Notes under the pieces: generated by a model
Seen by the model: only the letters and a program-made list of their open reading frames with translations
Database searches by the model: none
Told to the model about the DNA's origin: nothing
Shown here: piece by piece, positions 33,701 to 45,500 of the stretch
Layout: each line of letters opens with the position of its first letter
How positions within the stretch are numbered: position 1 is the stretch's first letter
Translations under genes and position numbers: made by a program
Source: Syngnathus acus
Lineage: Eukaryota; Chordata; Actinopteri; Syngnathiformes; Syngnathidae
Direction of reading: 5' to 3'
Assembly (NCBI RefSeq): GCF_901709675.1
Contig: NC_051105.1
Coordinates: forward strand, 5,013,104-5,077,103
Length of the DNA stretch: 64,000 bases

Positions 33701-36700
33701 TTTCAAAAAAGTTCAAATGGTCAATATGCAAAGTATGGTTAGAGCAGCCACTTCAACATCAGTATAGGGCACCAAGAATTTAGTAAATGGGATGATGGAT
33801 TTTGAAGAAAAAGTTTGTTGGTAGAAATGTGTTTATATGTGGATGTAATGTCGAAGCACAAAATTAATATGATGTTTCTAACAGCGTCACTTTCCTCCAA
33901 AAAATAAATTTTTAAAAATTGCGCAATTATGAAAAGAGCAGTGTGGGCAGTAGAGGAGGTCACAAACTTAAGTTATTGTTGTTTTTCATTAATTACCTGG
34001 ATTTTTTAAGGAGGAGGATAATTTTTTTTTTATAATTGAGCACCCTCATTTTGTGTTTTGTTGTCAACCATCCAGCACTTCTTTTCCCATGTTACATTTT
34101 TCCAGAACTCATGATAAAATAATTCATATTAATCAATAATTTCCCTAGAGATTAATAAAGTATTTATCTATCTACCTTGACATTTATGTTTTGATACTTT
34201 CTTAATTTACAATGTTTTGCATGCAGCTCTCAGGGCAGGGAAGCCACAGAGTCCACTGTATCCCAGCAGTTGAGTGTCGGGGACGACAGTGTGGGCAGCT
34301 GGTCCAACCTTAGCTTCGAAGATGACAACAGCAGCTTCCTACACCTCAGTGACAGGTATACATCCTGAATGATGTATGATTAGCATATATTTGTCTGGCA
34401 GCACACGGTACATGTCTGTCAACTCATCATTGCACTAAATGGTGAATTGAAAATTGGGATAAGCACTCAACATGCTGCAAATATGAATAGTGCAGTGCAG
34501 GCTTGCACAGTTCGGTTGATAAGCGCCTGATGGAATGGAAAAGCAACGTGTAGTGTGGTAATGTTTGCGGCTAATGGAAACATGGCATATACTTTTAACA
34601 AAAGGCTTCATCTTGGTCCAGATTTTTTTTTTTTTTTTTCGCCAAAACAGAAAAGGGTGTTTTCCCTCTTTGAGCTCAAAATCTTATATATAGTTGGGAG
34701 TTTTGCTTGGACTTTGCTGTACCATTTCCTGTTATTTAACTAAAATTATTCAATTATATTGGAACATTTTAACATATATATGTGGTCCAAGATCTAAAAG
34801 ATTTCATGTAGTTGTAATGTATTTATGTATCTGAAAGCAAATGTGGTTTTAGATGGCGGGGGGTTGGGGGGGGACTGCAATGTCTGTAAATTCCAGAGAG
34901 ATTTTGGGATCAGGTCAATCTTGATTATTCGTCCTTTGACATGTTCTCACACCAGTTGCCAATTTTTTTTTGTCAAAAGGATCTCTATGGAAGCAAACCT
35001 GACAATGAGATCCTTTCCCAAGATATCGAAGGAACACAGTGTCTTGACTGTCAAGGAGGCTGAGTTAATGTATCATAATATTTTCAAAAGGTGTGTCTAA
35101 AGGAGTGCTTTTGTCTCTTCAGGCACTGTTTCTGCAGGAACAAAGTCCACCACCATGTGTGATTCATTAGACTCCCTTTAAAAGCCTGTTGTGACCATTT
35201 CCGCTTAGCAGATGAAACGACTAAAGGAAAAATAGAATTCATCCTCAAAGGGTGTTGGAGCATGATGAGAAACTAAATCAAAATGTTCCCACCATGTCAT
35301 CCAGTCTAACTACATGAATAAAATACAGTATGTAGCTTAATTGAAGCAGTTTTAATTAAAGTAGCCACTCTAACTACACAGATAAAAAAATATTTGAAGC
35401 CGCTAAAAAAAATTTTACAAAAAGAAAATATATATATTTATTTATTTTTTATTTAAGCAACTAACATAATATGCATGAAATAATGAGGATTATAATACAA
35501 CCCGTCTTGAGATTGTCAATAGCCTTATGATAGTGGTACATCACTGGCCTCTTCTCTTTAGCAGCAATGGGAACAGCAGTAGCTGGAGCAGTCTTGGCTT
35601 GGAGGGGGAGCCTTTTGAAGAACACATGTCATCCTCGCCTTCAGACAGGTCAGTAACCATCAAATAGTCATGTTGCTTTAGATTTAGCAATTCCTGCAAA
35701 AAAGAATTAACACAGTGACTAGCTCGATAATATGACTCTGATATTTACAAAGGGAGGAAAAAAGAATGTGAACCCCTTTGGAATTAAAATTTCTGCACAA
35801 GGTCTTATCAATCTACTACCTCACAATTAATTAAATGTGTACCTGCACTCTGATCAGGATAAATATTGGACTGTTCCTCTTTACAGAAATGTTGCATGAC
35901 TCCTGCCATGTCTCGTATCATGTGAGGTCATGTTTGCATGGATTGTTTATTAGCAGCCTGCTCTTACAGTCAGGAATACTGTAAGCTACAATTACATATA
36001 CAAAATTTGTAATTGTTGCCACTTGTCTCTATTTGCTCATAAAAAAAAAGAGTCTATATTTTTCCGCTGTGTCTTTGCCTGAGGGCTACAACAACAAGAT
36101 ATGATTAATGTAGCCTATTAGAGGAGAATGTTAGCAAAATATTTTTCTGTTGGTGCATCACAACCCAGAAATAGACCGGTGGCAAACTAATGGAAAAAAT
36201 AGCGCGAGTCACCCACAGATACTTGAACAACCTCAGTGGCCTGGATTTGACAGTTTGCAGCTCAGCATTATTCGTCTAAAAAGGGAATCCCTCGCTTGGT
36301 GTTTTGATGATGTTTGTAGACAACACCAAAATAGCTCTTGGGTGTTTCCCCTTTTTGGTTTAGTGTGGACTATTTTTATACTCATCAACCCTTCACACCC
36401 TTTGGATTGAGGTATTAGGCTGAGAGTCAAGTCACCACAGGATCATAGATGTTTTGGTCGTAGCTTTGCGATTGCCATAATTTGATCTTCCTTTTCACAT
36501 TGTCATTTCTTTAGCACTTGAAGCACACACGGAATTCCCGCAAAAGGGAGCAGTTTTAGTGAGTGTCGGATGTTAAACCTTTCCAGGCTGAAAGCCGTAT
36601 TTCTTTTCCTACAGCCCAGTTATGCATCTGATACAACCTCAGAAACCATGAAGAATGCACTTTGATTCCTCGTTTCGATTTCGAAAGGGGCCTTCGACGT

Positions 36701-39646
36701 GTCACCCTTCCAAACTCATCCCAAGTCAATTGTAATCCGGTGTTTTTGCATGAGCACTTCCCCATCTCTTCAACTATTGACAGACTCGCTGACAGTTTGA
36801 TTGCATACTGCAGTGACATTCTCACGCAATGAAGACTTTCCTTTTACATATGGCACATCGTGGCCATTGCACAGTGCTTCCCCCCCCCTCTGCAATTTCC
36901 GACATTATCGACGGATGTCTTTCCCTTGGAACTAGCTCCAGATGTTACTTGATTTGTTTCTGGTAACTAAAGCAGTTGGGTAGTCGTCTGCAGCCATACC
37001 CCAACAATGGAACCTTCTTTTGAGCTTTTCTTTTTGGTGCTTTTGGGCCAAATATAAGCTCAACGGTGCCTGTTGGGAATTTCAAAAATGTCGCAGCTGA
37101 CTATCAGCTGAGTGAACACTTGTGTTGAAGTAGCTACTGTGTGATTTTAGAAGCGTCTTTTAAATTGCTTTGTATTCAGTTGCCTGACAGTCATAGCAAA
37201 CAATTGTCTGTTTCGACCTAATCACGCTTTGTTTAGATCATTGCTGTTTGACTGCTAAACGTTTGTGTATTGTCAACTGTTTAATATTAATGCTAAAAAA
37301 AATGCCAGAAACAACAGAGAAGTATCGTATTTTTTGGACTATAAGCCACACCGGACTATAAGCTGCACCAGCTAAAACTCGTGATTTCGGGTTCAAAATT
37401 TGCAAAAAAAAAAAGTTGCGGCTTATAGTCCGAAATTTACGGTAAGTGCTCCTTTTGTGTGTCCCTTGATCTGTTCCAAAAACTCAAAAGAAGTACCAAT
37501 ACAAATATGCATACAACAAAAACTCTCTCTCCTCATATTTTGAGCCAGCGTAGTCACATTGTAATAAGTCTCATTATTTGGTAAGTCCAAGCCGGTTTGA
37601 AATCTCTCCCTCTGACACAATGAGTGGTTTGAGAATTTTCAGAATTGAGAAACCGTCTTCTTCCTCCTAAACATGACCATAACTTAAGTAAACAGGAAGC
37701 TTACTGGAAAAATGTTGCACTCTCAATGGTAACCAGTTTGCAATCTCATTGTAACTTTTCCAACAGTGACCATACAGAGGACAAAGAAACTGAGGTCAAA
37801 GAGGAATCCAGTGGTAAGTCCCCTCTTCATCCACTTCATTCATTCAAACATTAGTCATTGTACCATAAAAGCAGCACTGATAAATGAATGGGCCAAGTGC
37901 TTTTAATTTGAGTCTAGTCTACTCTCAGCATTCATTGACATCCGCATTGACTCCGATCTGGGCTGTGTACGTCAGCCTGCCATGCTGTCTGAGTGTGTCA
38001 TAGCAGGGGATTTTGCCACCCCCGTAGTACAAGTCAGACACACTGACGTTCGTTCATTCATCGTCTACGCATGATTATAATGTCTACGCGTCCTCCAAAT
38101 TGATGGGGTCTGTCTCGTCTTTTGAATACAGACCCCCGGAGAGCCAACGTTTGGGGTCGGAAAATGTTCTTCCAATAACATTTGCGAGATGTTGCTTCCT
38201 TCTGCTTGTCCAATCCAAATGCTTCTGTTATTTTTTTATAAGTGTCATATTCTTTTGCCTTTAAATGTTGTTTTGAGACTATTTGAAGTAGAGTGAGTTA
38301 CCTACTGTATGAAATGCACTGTTAAAGACAAATGAGAAAGCACTCGCTGGTGATAACGTGAGCAAGGCAATAAGAAAAACGTTTTTTTTTTTGTTTGTTT
38401 TTTTTAAATGATCAAATTAAATTTGTAGCAAATTTTGTAAATGACGATGCGACGTCCCATTTATTATTATTTTTTTTTTACGGAATAAGGAGCAGATTAA
38501 TTGCATTTCCATGCCCGGATTTGTGAACATTTCAAGTTAGCACTTCAGTTTGTAACTTAAGGTTCCATTGTATTTCTTCAACAGTGACTCTCCCTTAAAT
38601 AGTTAACCGCTCAAGTCTATTTCAACTCTTCCATAGAAAAACACAAGTGCATACAGTTGAACATGATCGTCAGTTCTCAAATAAATGGAAAAAAAAAATG
38701 TCATGTCATTCCACGTGTTGTAAACAGGTTCTCTGAACAGTAATAAAAGATGATCTGGTCTTAGGTCATGAGGTGACGGTGTCTAATGATGAGCATTTTA
38801 TAAAACTTTGACGTGGTTGCACCACACTGATGCATGCATCATTTCTTCCATTCTGCCTTCTTTCCTGCCATTTTGTTGCTTTTCTCAGATCCCCCTAATA
38901 GCCAACGTTTCATTTTAAACCTCACTTTAATGTGACGGGTAAATATTAATGAACTGCATTTATACATTTCTGATGTTTCATCATGTTGCAGGAACTCTGT
39001 GTGTGGACACAACACAGGTCCAAGCCTCCAGGACTCTGTTGATGATCCTGAACTCGGACATCCGCAAACTCAGACGGAGCCCTCAACACGTGACCCTCGA
39101 CACCCAGCTGAGGAGCTTGCTGCAGTGGCTGGCGGCCTCCATCGCCGGCGTCCCCATGATCCAACTGAGTCCCGACAAGGAGCTCCAGCAGGTAACAAAG
39201 ATAGGTTATCAAAAACTGACTTTCAATTATTTCTACCCCCCAAGTAAAGCAGCTACTGCTTACCTGATGTGTTTTTAAAGATATATTCTTAGAAGAGCAG
39301 CAGTGTTGTGCATCCTGCCAAAAAACCATCATGGCAAAAATAATGCAATTTCAATTCTCGCAAATCCCCAGAGCCTCCCCAGTTCCTCATTTTTCTATTG
39401 GTGCATTTACAAACACAGACAAAGTGTTTGACTCTTAGTGAAGTGAAATTGTTGGTGTGGTTTCAGCTGCCGGCTGTGGTCCAAAGGCTGCGTGAGAGGA
39501 AGTGGAGGGTGGGAGACCTGCTTCACTTCCTGTTGCGTTACTGTGAAGAGAGCCAAGCTCAGCCTCAGCCCAGAGATGAGACACCCCAGTCGGGAAGAGA
39601 GTCTCACCGCGTTCCCCTCTTCAAGTGGCTGCTAGAGCACACCTAA
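27687..39646 (+). CDS. akap11: akap11 (AKAP220), A-kinase anchoring protein 11
   Basis: Large, mostly disordered scaffold. In mammals it binds PKA regulatory subunits, PP1, GSK3-beta and VAP proteins, and feeds RI-alpha to autophagy. Eleven coding exons give 1,802 residues (human about 1,900). Visible features: the DDDTNQSIASIEDDF acidic block (about 177-190); a VAP-type FFAT sequence EFFDSFD at 336-342 after an acidic tract; some 13 degenerate [FY]A-x-x-[L] helices between about 495 and 1570, of which YAESLTAEIMTSALHV is the likely RII-binding helix; a Pro/Thr-rich segment near 945-1000; and a conserved C-terminus with SWSNLSFEDD, SWSSLGLEG and the final FKWLLEHT. The start at 27687 has a strong Kozak context (gccATGg), and a splice acceptor at 27661-27662 implies an upstream non-coding exon. 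Confidence 0.97.
27750..28119 (+). other. akap11 intron 1
   Basis: Unique-looking AT-rich sequence with nothing recognised. Confidence 0.8.
28120..28230 (+). CDS. akap11: akap11 exon 2
   Basis: 37 codons encoding FVKSLLRSKKDLCSINLDLP, which matches the N-terminal SVKSLLQS-type helix of AKAP11. Donor gtttgt is weak but in phase. Confidence 0.9.
28332..28385 (+). CDS. akap11: akap11 exon 3
   Basis: 18 codons (IHFVCLPGQSEGDDAVDQ), phase 0 at both ends, corresponding to the short VTFLGF-type exon of the family. Acceptor tttcag, donor gtactt. Confidence 0.85.
28386..28775 (+). other. akap11 intron 3
   Basis: Nothing recognised. Confidence 0.8.
28776..28907 (+). CDS. akap11: akap11 exon 4
   Basis: 44 codons encoding ALASLPAGLCEMLRTFHIHG and then LRNNEVQLLRE. 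It fits the conserved N-terminal region with its NENE-like motif. Confidence 0.9.
29017..29275 (+). CDS. akap11: akap11 exon 5: acidic DDDTNQS block
   Basis: 259 nt. It encodes a hydrophobic stretch (SLTGLLGCYVAGVRYALEL) and then SEDDDTNQSIASIEDDF and LENLEEDE, a near-exact family signature. Ends in phase 1 with donor gtaagg. Confidence 0.95.
29452..33598 (+). CDS. akap11: akap11 exon 6 (giant exon)
   Basis: 4,147 nt, about 77% of the coding sequence, spanning residues 207-1588. It starts after ctgaag (split Ser) and ends at a gtacga donor in phase 2; running past the donor meets a stop at 33615. It carries SPIIFLDEVGYQKSLLAKLD, the FFAT-like EFFDSFD, the array of [FY]A-x-x-L helices, a Glu-only run near residues 699-706, Thr-Pro repeats near 945-990 and two Cys clusters near 1311-1331 and 1479-1505. 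It has no frameshift or internal stop. Confidence 0.97.
33599..34226 (+). other. akap11 intron 6
   Basis: AT-rich. If retained, the giant exon would end at the TGA at 33615, five codons after the donor, and lose the conserved C-terminus. Confidence 0.75.
34227..34355 (+). CDS. akap11: akap11 exon 7: SWSNLSFED exon
   Basis: 129 nt, phase 2 at both ends, encoding SVGDDSVGSWSNLSFEDD and SSFLHLSD, a highly conserved AKAP11 C-terminal motif. Confidence 0.96.
34356..35561 (+). other. akap11 intron 7
   Basis: It has a T run near 34622-34640 and a G-rich stretch at 34856-34873. No exon recognised. Confidence 0.75.
35562..35648 (+). CDS. akap11: akap11 exon 8: SWSSLGLEG exon
   Basis: 87 nt encoding NGNSSSWSSLGLEGEPFEEH. 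The acceptor is a tandem NAGNAG (tagcag), so the start can move by one Ser codon without loss of frame. Confidence 0.95.
35649..37766 (+). other. akap11 intron 8 with MITE
   Basis: It holds a compact inverted-repeat element at 37326-37441. The remainder shows no recognised element. Confidence 0.75.
37326..37441. mobile_element. MITE with 'ggactataag' inverted ends
   Basis: 37326-37350 (…ttggactataagccaca) and 37415-37441 (gcggcttatagtccgaaatt) are inverted repeats. A second partial ggactataagctgca unit follows the left end. It is about 116 bp long with no coding sequence. Confidence 0.85.
37767..37813 (+). CDS. akap11: akap11 exon 9: short acidic exon
   Basis: 47 nt encoding DHTEDKETEVKEESS, matching the Asp/Glu-rich segment after the SWSSL motif in the family. 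Acceptor caacag, donor gtaagt. Confidence 0.88.
37814..38991 (+). other. akap11 intron 9
   Basis: T-rich runs near 38382-38405 and 38461-38480. Nothing else recognised. Confidence 0.75.
38992..39191 (+). CDS. akap11: akap11 exon 10
   Basis: 200 nt encoding LDTQLRSLLQWLAASIAG and KELQQ. It matches the QLRIILQWLIAS region of mammalian AKAP11. Confidence 0.93.
39467..39646 (+). CDS. akap11: akap11 exon 11 and stop
   Basis: 59 codons plus TAA. RERKWRVGDLLHFLLRYCEE and the terminal PLFKWLLEHT match the folded C-terminal end of AKAP11. Confidence 0.95.
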   Translation: MPAVVQRLRERKWRVGDLLHFLLRYCEESQAQPQPRDETPQSGRESHRVPLFKWLLEHT

Positions 39647-39694
39647 AATATCTTGATAGTGTCCCTCTGAGTAAACCGCTACCAACGCTGTTTT

Positions 39695-39706
39695 CCACCA
39701 GAGGGC
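39695..39706 (+). promoter_or_regulatory. Candidate CTCF site
   Basis: CCACCAGAGGGC fits CCASYAGRKGGC at every position and continues gctg. It lies 49 nt after the akap11 stop codon. Confidence 0.5.
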
Positions 39707-41147
39707 GCTGTCAGTGCTGATTGAGAGCCTGACACGTATGACGTATTATTTCGCCACTGTTTGATTGTTCCAGTATGCACGTGTTGATCTAGCAAACGAT
39801 CTCACACTTTCCTAAAAAGGAAGGCGAAGGACCCATCCCGATTGTTCCTGGCGCAGCCATTTGCAACCGAGAGCGAACAAGCCTATGTGTGTTTTTGTTT
39901 GGGGATCCCCATGGCTGCCAGGCCCCATGAGGTCATCACATCCACGGCTCACCTCGGCTGCATTGGTGTTTCCACATGTGAGAGGAACACACGCAAACTA
40001 CAGGAACACCACACCCCTTACATTATCAGTGTAGGAGGCATCTTGAAAACCTGTATTTCTTTCCATGAAGTATTTCTATTGTTGTTACTTCCTCCACTCC
40101 CATTCAAACACACCCTTTATTTTAAACATTTACCCTCGTTCACATAGAACTACCAGAAAAAATGCCTCCGAATCGATCTGCCACTCTGCCTTTCGAACAT
40201 AAGCAGCTGCTTTCACTACAACAGGGCAAGAGAAGTGGGTTTACACGCGGACGCCATCAATGTTCAAGACTCGTAAATGATCACGCCTCAGTTACTACTT
40301 TGATACTACCTCCAAAGGTGAAATTTGACCTGTTAACTTTGTCTCCGTACAGCAACAGGGAACATAAATGCGGAGGTTTCTCCACCTATATTAGTATTCG
40401 AATTGAATCTTACAATATGTGGCTTGCCTTGCAACAATCACCTTTAGGGCTGGGCATCACTCCATTCCTTGATTATTATTTATATGGGAGAATCTCTTGA
40501 AGTTGAGACGAAATGGCCAAAGCGACTTCTTGACAGTCACGTTCCGATTTCTTTAGACCGCAAACAATTTTAGATTTAAGATAGCACTTGCTTCAACTTC
40601 AGATGGGCCTCAGGAGTGAACAGTATTTAGATGACAGACTCATGCTGGAAGTTCTTTAAACAGAAATAGCTTATGATGACGGTCAAGGCTTCATTTAGAT
40701 TACAAACCTGCTCCTCGTAAGACTAGTTGAGACTCCTTTAAGTGAAGATGCAATCAAATGCTTACATTCATGTAGTGCACAATTAATTCATTCCACACAC
40801 TGAGTTCTAAGGATCAATCAAAAATGTAATTGATTATGCCCATCCCCAGTGTGAATTGTGTTTACCAGGATAATCAGTATGTAAAGAGTATTTTTCCCCC
40901 CAAGGCCATAAGATTAAATAAGTCATTAGTGACTTTAATGTTGCCAAACTTACCTCACGTTGACTCCAGTCACCAGTGGGTCATCCATGTTGTGTCCTAA
41001 TTGTGGAAGGTCTATTGACGCAGATAACGTAGATCTTAACCACACACACAGGATGAATAGATAAGTCATTTGACGGAGGGACGACCACAACTTCCCCGAG
41101 TGATTCCATCTGCTTGCACAGCCACAGCCGAAGCACTTTTGATGAGT

Positions 41148-41260
41148 TATGACAAGGGTGGGCAACCTGTGGCCTGTGGGCCGTATATGCCCCCCCCCAC
41201 CCCCCCCCCCCCCCCCCCCCCCCCCCCCAGAGCATTTGATATGGTCCACGTGCAATTATA
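41148..41260 (+). mobile_element. hAT-like fragment interrupted by poly(C)
   Basis: agggtgggcaacctgtggcc and gtgggccgtat are terminal words of fish hAT elements. A C-only run with a single A fills 41190-41228. The length of that run is prone to assembly error. Confidence 0.5.
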
Positions 41261-42053
41261 AAAACAGGTAAAACCTCACAAAGTCCCAAATCATTTAACC
41301 AACACGTCGCTGTCAGGCAGAATCCTCTTCTTAACTGATACTTTAAGGAAATAATTTAACAAACATTGTATAGTGAAAGTGAGCAAATTAATTTCAATAC
41401 TTTATATTGGCTTATTTAAAAAAAAAAAAAGACAGGCCTATGAGAGTACTGACTAATAGTATGATGTTGTGCAGAAATGTGAACTTGATCAAATTTGTAC
41501 ACAAGAGATTTCTGCCAGACAGCGAAGACATATTTCCAATCTATACATTTGTTGGAGACACTGTAATATAAGCCTTGCTTTGCATCTGTCGTTTCGTCGT
41601 CACGTGCATGGCTCGAGCTATTATTTTGAAAGCGCCTGAAGTTCCTGCTTCAACTCTATAGGCTGCTGACCAAAATGGTCTTTTTTTTTTTTTTTTAAGT
41701 ATATCAATCTAAAACTGTCTCGTCTTTGTTTACGCCAAAAATATAACACAAAATGCACTATGAAAAAAATACACTGTATTTACTATGAAGATGGCGTGAA
41801 GTATTATAAATTAAGCTTGCAGTAAGGCTGAGTCAAAAGGAATCTATAAGAAATTGTGAAAACAGAATATCTGTGTACAAAGTTATTCCCTTAATATTCC
41901 AGCTTGTGTTTGTGCTTGCTGGAGGCTCGATGTGCACCTGCAAAATTTTGTAAAATAGCTGCTGCGGTTGTAATCCACTGTGTACTCCCCCCCCCCCCCC
42001 CGCCCCACACACAAAGTCTGTATTTACTCCAGCTTACTTGTTAAGTTCTGCCA

Positions 42054-42059
42054 AATAAA
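42054..42059 (+). terminator. akap11: Candidate poly(A) signal of akap11
   Basis: Canonical AATAAA at the end of a non-repetitive stretch and just before the AT/GT microsatellite. Confidence 0.4.
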
Positions 42060-42069
42060 GATATTTAAT

Positions 42070-42295
42070 AAGTTATAAATTATGTGTATATGAATAATAT
42101 ATATACGTATGTATGTGTGTATATATATAGTGTATGTATACATATATATATATACGTACGTATGTGTGTGCATATGTATGTGTGTATATATACACACGTG
42201 TGTTTATAGTATATATGTATAATACATATATGTATGTATATATAAAATATAGATATTTATGTGTATATATATATATACACATACACACACACATT
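42070..42295. repeat. Compound TA/TG/CA microsatellite
   Basis: Over 200 nt of alternating TA, TATG and CA units. Open frames in it are low-complexity and not genes. Confidence 0.95.
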
Positions 42296-42459
42296 GAGTG
42301 CGGTCAAGTGTTCTCTTTGTGACAATTCTGAATAGTGAATTCACATTTGTAAGCTTGACATCAGTGTTTTATTTAAATAAAAAAATAAATAAAAAAACAG
42401 ACAATAAAGCTCTTGTGTGGCAATTGTTTTGCTTTTATTTATCAAACGTATAAAATCAC

Positions 42460-42512
42460 AGGGATATGTGTGTGTGTGTATATATATGTATATATATATA
42501 TATTCACAGGGA

Positions 42513-42543
<31 letters not shown>

Positions 42544-42547
42544 GTGT
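42460..42547. repeat. Duplicated TG/TA microsatellite unit
   Basis: Two successive copies of a unit made of tcacagggat plus (TG)n plus (TA)n, starting at about 42459 and 42504. Confidence 0.9.
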
Positions 42548-45500
42548 ACTCTAAGGGTTAATAAAAGAGAATAGTTGAATGCTTGGCAATTAATCCATCA
42601 AGGTGTTAAAATTTATTGACCACATTCATGCCAACTTTTAACTGCCGACATGAACCCAACTGATTGTAAAAATAATCCTGTTGGAAATGTGTTGAAGCGG
42701 TTTATTGCAAAGCTTGTTGTTGCTTGTCATTCCAAAGCCACTCCACTTAACATTGGTGCACTGCTGTCAACTATGCTGTAATTGCATGTAAAAGTATGTC
42801 AATGAGAAAGTTGTCTGCCCAACAGGTGCCAGAACAAATAGAAGGCTTATGATCTTATTTCAAAGATGGTCTCAATAACAGAGAGCAACAACATGTCAGT
42901 TGCTGTGTAATTTGACAACTAGATTTACCGTACGACGTGTAATAAGCTAACGCTCATGAATGGAAGTGTCTGTTTGACAAAGTGGGAAGGGAGACAGCAA
43001 TAGGAAGAAAAAGAAAAAGAATGACTACAAGGTAGAAACGGTAAATTGCAGACTACCTCGGGATGATACAACAGGCGAGGAATGTGTCTGACAAATAATT
43101 TAAATGGTGACACAGAACGCACACTGTCAAGCTCCATCCCACGCATAGTAATAAAATCGGAACTGTATTAAGAGCAAGGCACAGATTTTTTTTTCTTACT
43201 GTAACTGCATACATGAGATAATGATTTTAAAATGAAATTCCACAGTCAAAAGTGTTTGAATAGACACTTAACATTTTTTATACACTCAAAAAATCTGTGC
43301 AACAACACTTCTTTCAGTGCATCCGCATTATACACTAAAACTCAAATTAAAGTACTTTTTTTTCTTTGCATAGACTTTGAGTCTCCTTCCAACATTCCAT
43401 AAAGTACAATAACATGCAGTGACTGGCTGCTATACAGGTATACACAATGCTTGGGGGTTCTAATCTAAAAGTCCTCCCCAAAATGCAAGACAATATATAT
43501 TTAAATGTGCGCTGTTCTGTCTTGTTTAGGATTCATGATTTTAAAGAGGAAGCTTGAGTTCTTGCAACCAAAATCAAAGCACAGAAACTGTGAGGCAGAC
43601 ATGCTAACCACTTGAAAATGGAGGGACGGATGGATATTAGCAATCTTGTGATCAAATAGAGCTGTGGGTGAATTGTACTTGTGTACAAGTTGTACATTGT
43701 AACTGGTCATCTGGAGTTTCAAGTTGAGTCTTTTTTTATAAATATAATTTAAATTGAACATGTCCTCCACTGAATACCATACAAAACAGTCATCATCAAT
43801 TCCCTTGGAGTCACTTTTAAACTGACCACTATAAGACCAACACGTATCCAGTGACATGTGTCATGTACTTGTTGGCTAACAAAAACCTCATGTGGGATGA
43901 GCAACGGCGCTCCATTAAGCAATATTGTGACCAGTTATCCACTTAAGTCTGGGAAAGCTTCTTTGGCCTACTAGTTTGAGAGCAGCTGAGGACTCGACTG
44001 CAGTCTCCTTTCTGCATAAAAAACATAGTCCTGCAAAATCAATTTTCCATAACCGATTACATTGTTTTGTAATCTCACTAGGTAACGTTGGTATTACAAA
44101 AGAGGTACGTGCGTCTTTCAAGATTGTTTCACCAATAATGTTCTGTATAATTGCCGTTGTAACAATCCAGGATCCACTATCCAGATGGTTACACAATCTT
44201 CACTGAGATACATTGGAAGTGTCTTGGTGGTTCCCCAACACCTGACTCCAGTTTCCAGAGTCCGTTTCGTCTGAGCACTGGCGGGGGAATCGGATGACGC
44301 TGCAATCTGGCGAGAAGGTTTTTGCGCTTGGGAGGGCGCCAGGGTGCACAGCTGGGTCAACAAAACAGCGGCCTGCGTTTCCGTGGGAAACCGCCGTTTG
44401 ATCCCCTGTTCCGAGCTATGATTCCAAGGCTGTTCTCCAAACACTTTGCAGCGGGAAACTGTCGGCTTCCCATCGGCGACAGCGAAGGTTACTTTTCCGA
44501 TGGCGGGATTCTGAGAGGGCGTGATATTTCCCTCATCCTCACTCAATTTGTCTTTCGAGAAACCTTATCATTGTTTTGATAGTTTTATTGATTATTGTCG
44601 AGCGTATCATTTGTCCTGGAGTATCAGTGCTCTGCCATTTTGTTCGATTTTTCAACTCTATATATTTTTAATGCCAGAAACAAGATAGCTCAGAAATGTG
44701 TTGTCAAAAACCTTCAGAAATGCTGTGAGGTGACGTTGTTTGTTCTGGTTTAGAATTATCAATGAGCAAATAGATGAACTGACTAGAGCCTAAATAGGTC
44801 AAGTGGAACAGAAAATTAATGTCTTACAATATATTGTTCCATGTTAGGCCAAGAATTCCAAAATGTACCAATGGATTTTTAAAATTATAGTTACAAGTAC
44901 AACTGATTTCAACCAAATTTAAAAGTGCTACAGTTTGATAGAGAAATGCATCAAAACATTAAGAATCACAGCAAAAGAAATAAATGATGCAGCTGGAAGA
45001 CTAATTGTTGAAATGAGCGATAGCTGATTGGGAATTTTATCAGTCAGGCGAGGAAACCACCCCTCCATCTAATATAGTGGTGGACATAAGAAGTATCTCA
45101 AGAAGCCCAGGGACCATAGGATATTTTTTTTCATCCATCACATTTGAAAAGTTTTGCTACTATAAATATTGAGGGAAATACAAATGTGTGTTGTAAAAAA
45201 CAAGTGCATCATTATACATGAAATCAAAGATGCAGCAATAATTGAATCATCGTCCCTGAATCGTAATCGAATCCTAAGGTGCCCAAAGATTCCCACCCCT
45301 CCTGTTTTCTGTTGTTGCTCCGCAAGTTCTAAGGGATGCCGACAGCTTTTAAGGACTTGAACGCTCCTAAAATATTTGTCAGTCTAGTCGTATGGGAATG
45401 TAATAGTTTAGGTCTAATCCCCCTCCATGGCCTTCTCTAATAGATGTGGTCACATTATGTTATCAGTGCATACATAGCCTTGATACTCTGCGAGACAAAT

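Larger units (their letters stand above)
39647..42059 (+). other. akap11: Probable akap11 3' UTR
   Basis: About 2.4 kb from the stop to AATAAA at 42054-42059. It contains a CTCF-like word (39695-39706), a hAT fragment and a poly(C) tract. An earlier ATTAAA lies at 40911. The end is not proven. Confidence 0.4.

Noticed and set aside
40950-41289. Gly-rich and Pro-rich frames
   Set aside because: Products of the poly(C)/poly(G) tract.
42073-42322. Tyr/Ile- and Tyr/Thr-rich frames
   Set aside because: Translations of a TA/TG microsatellite.
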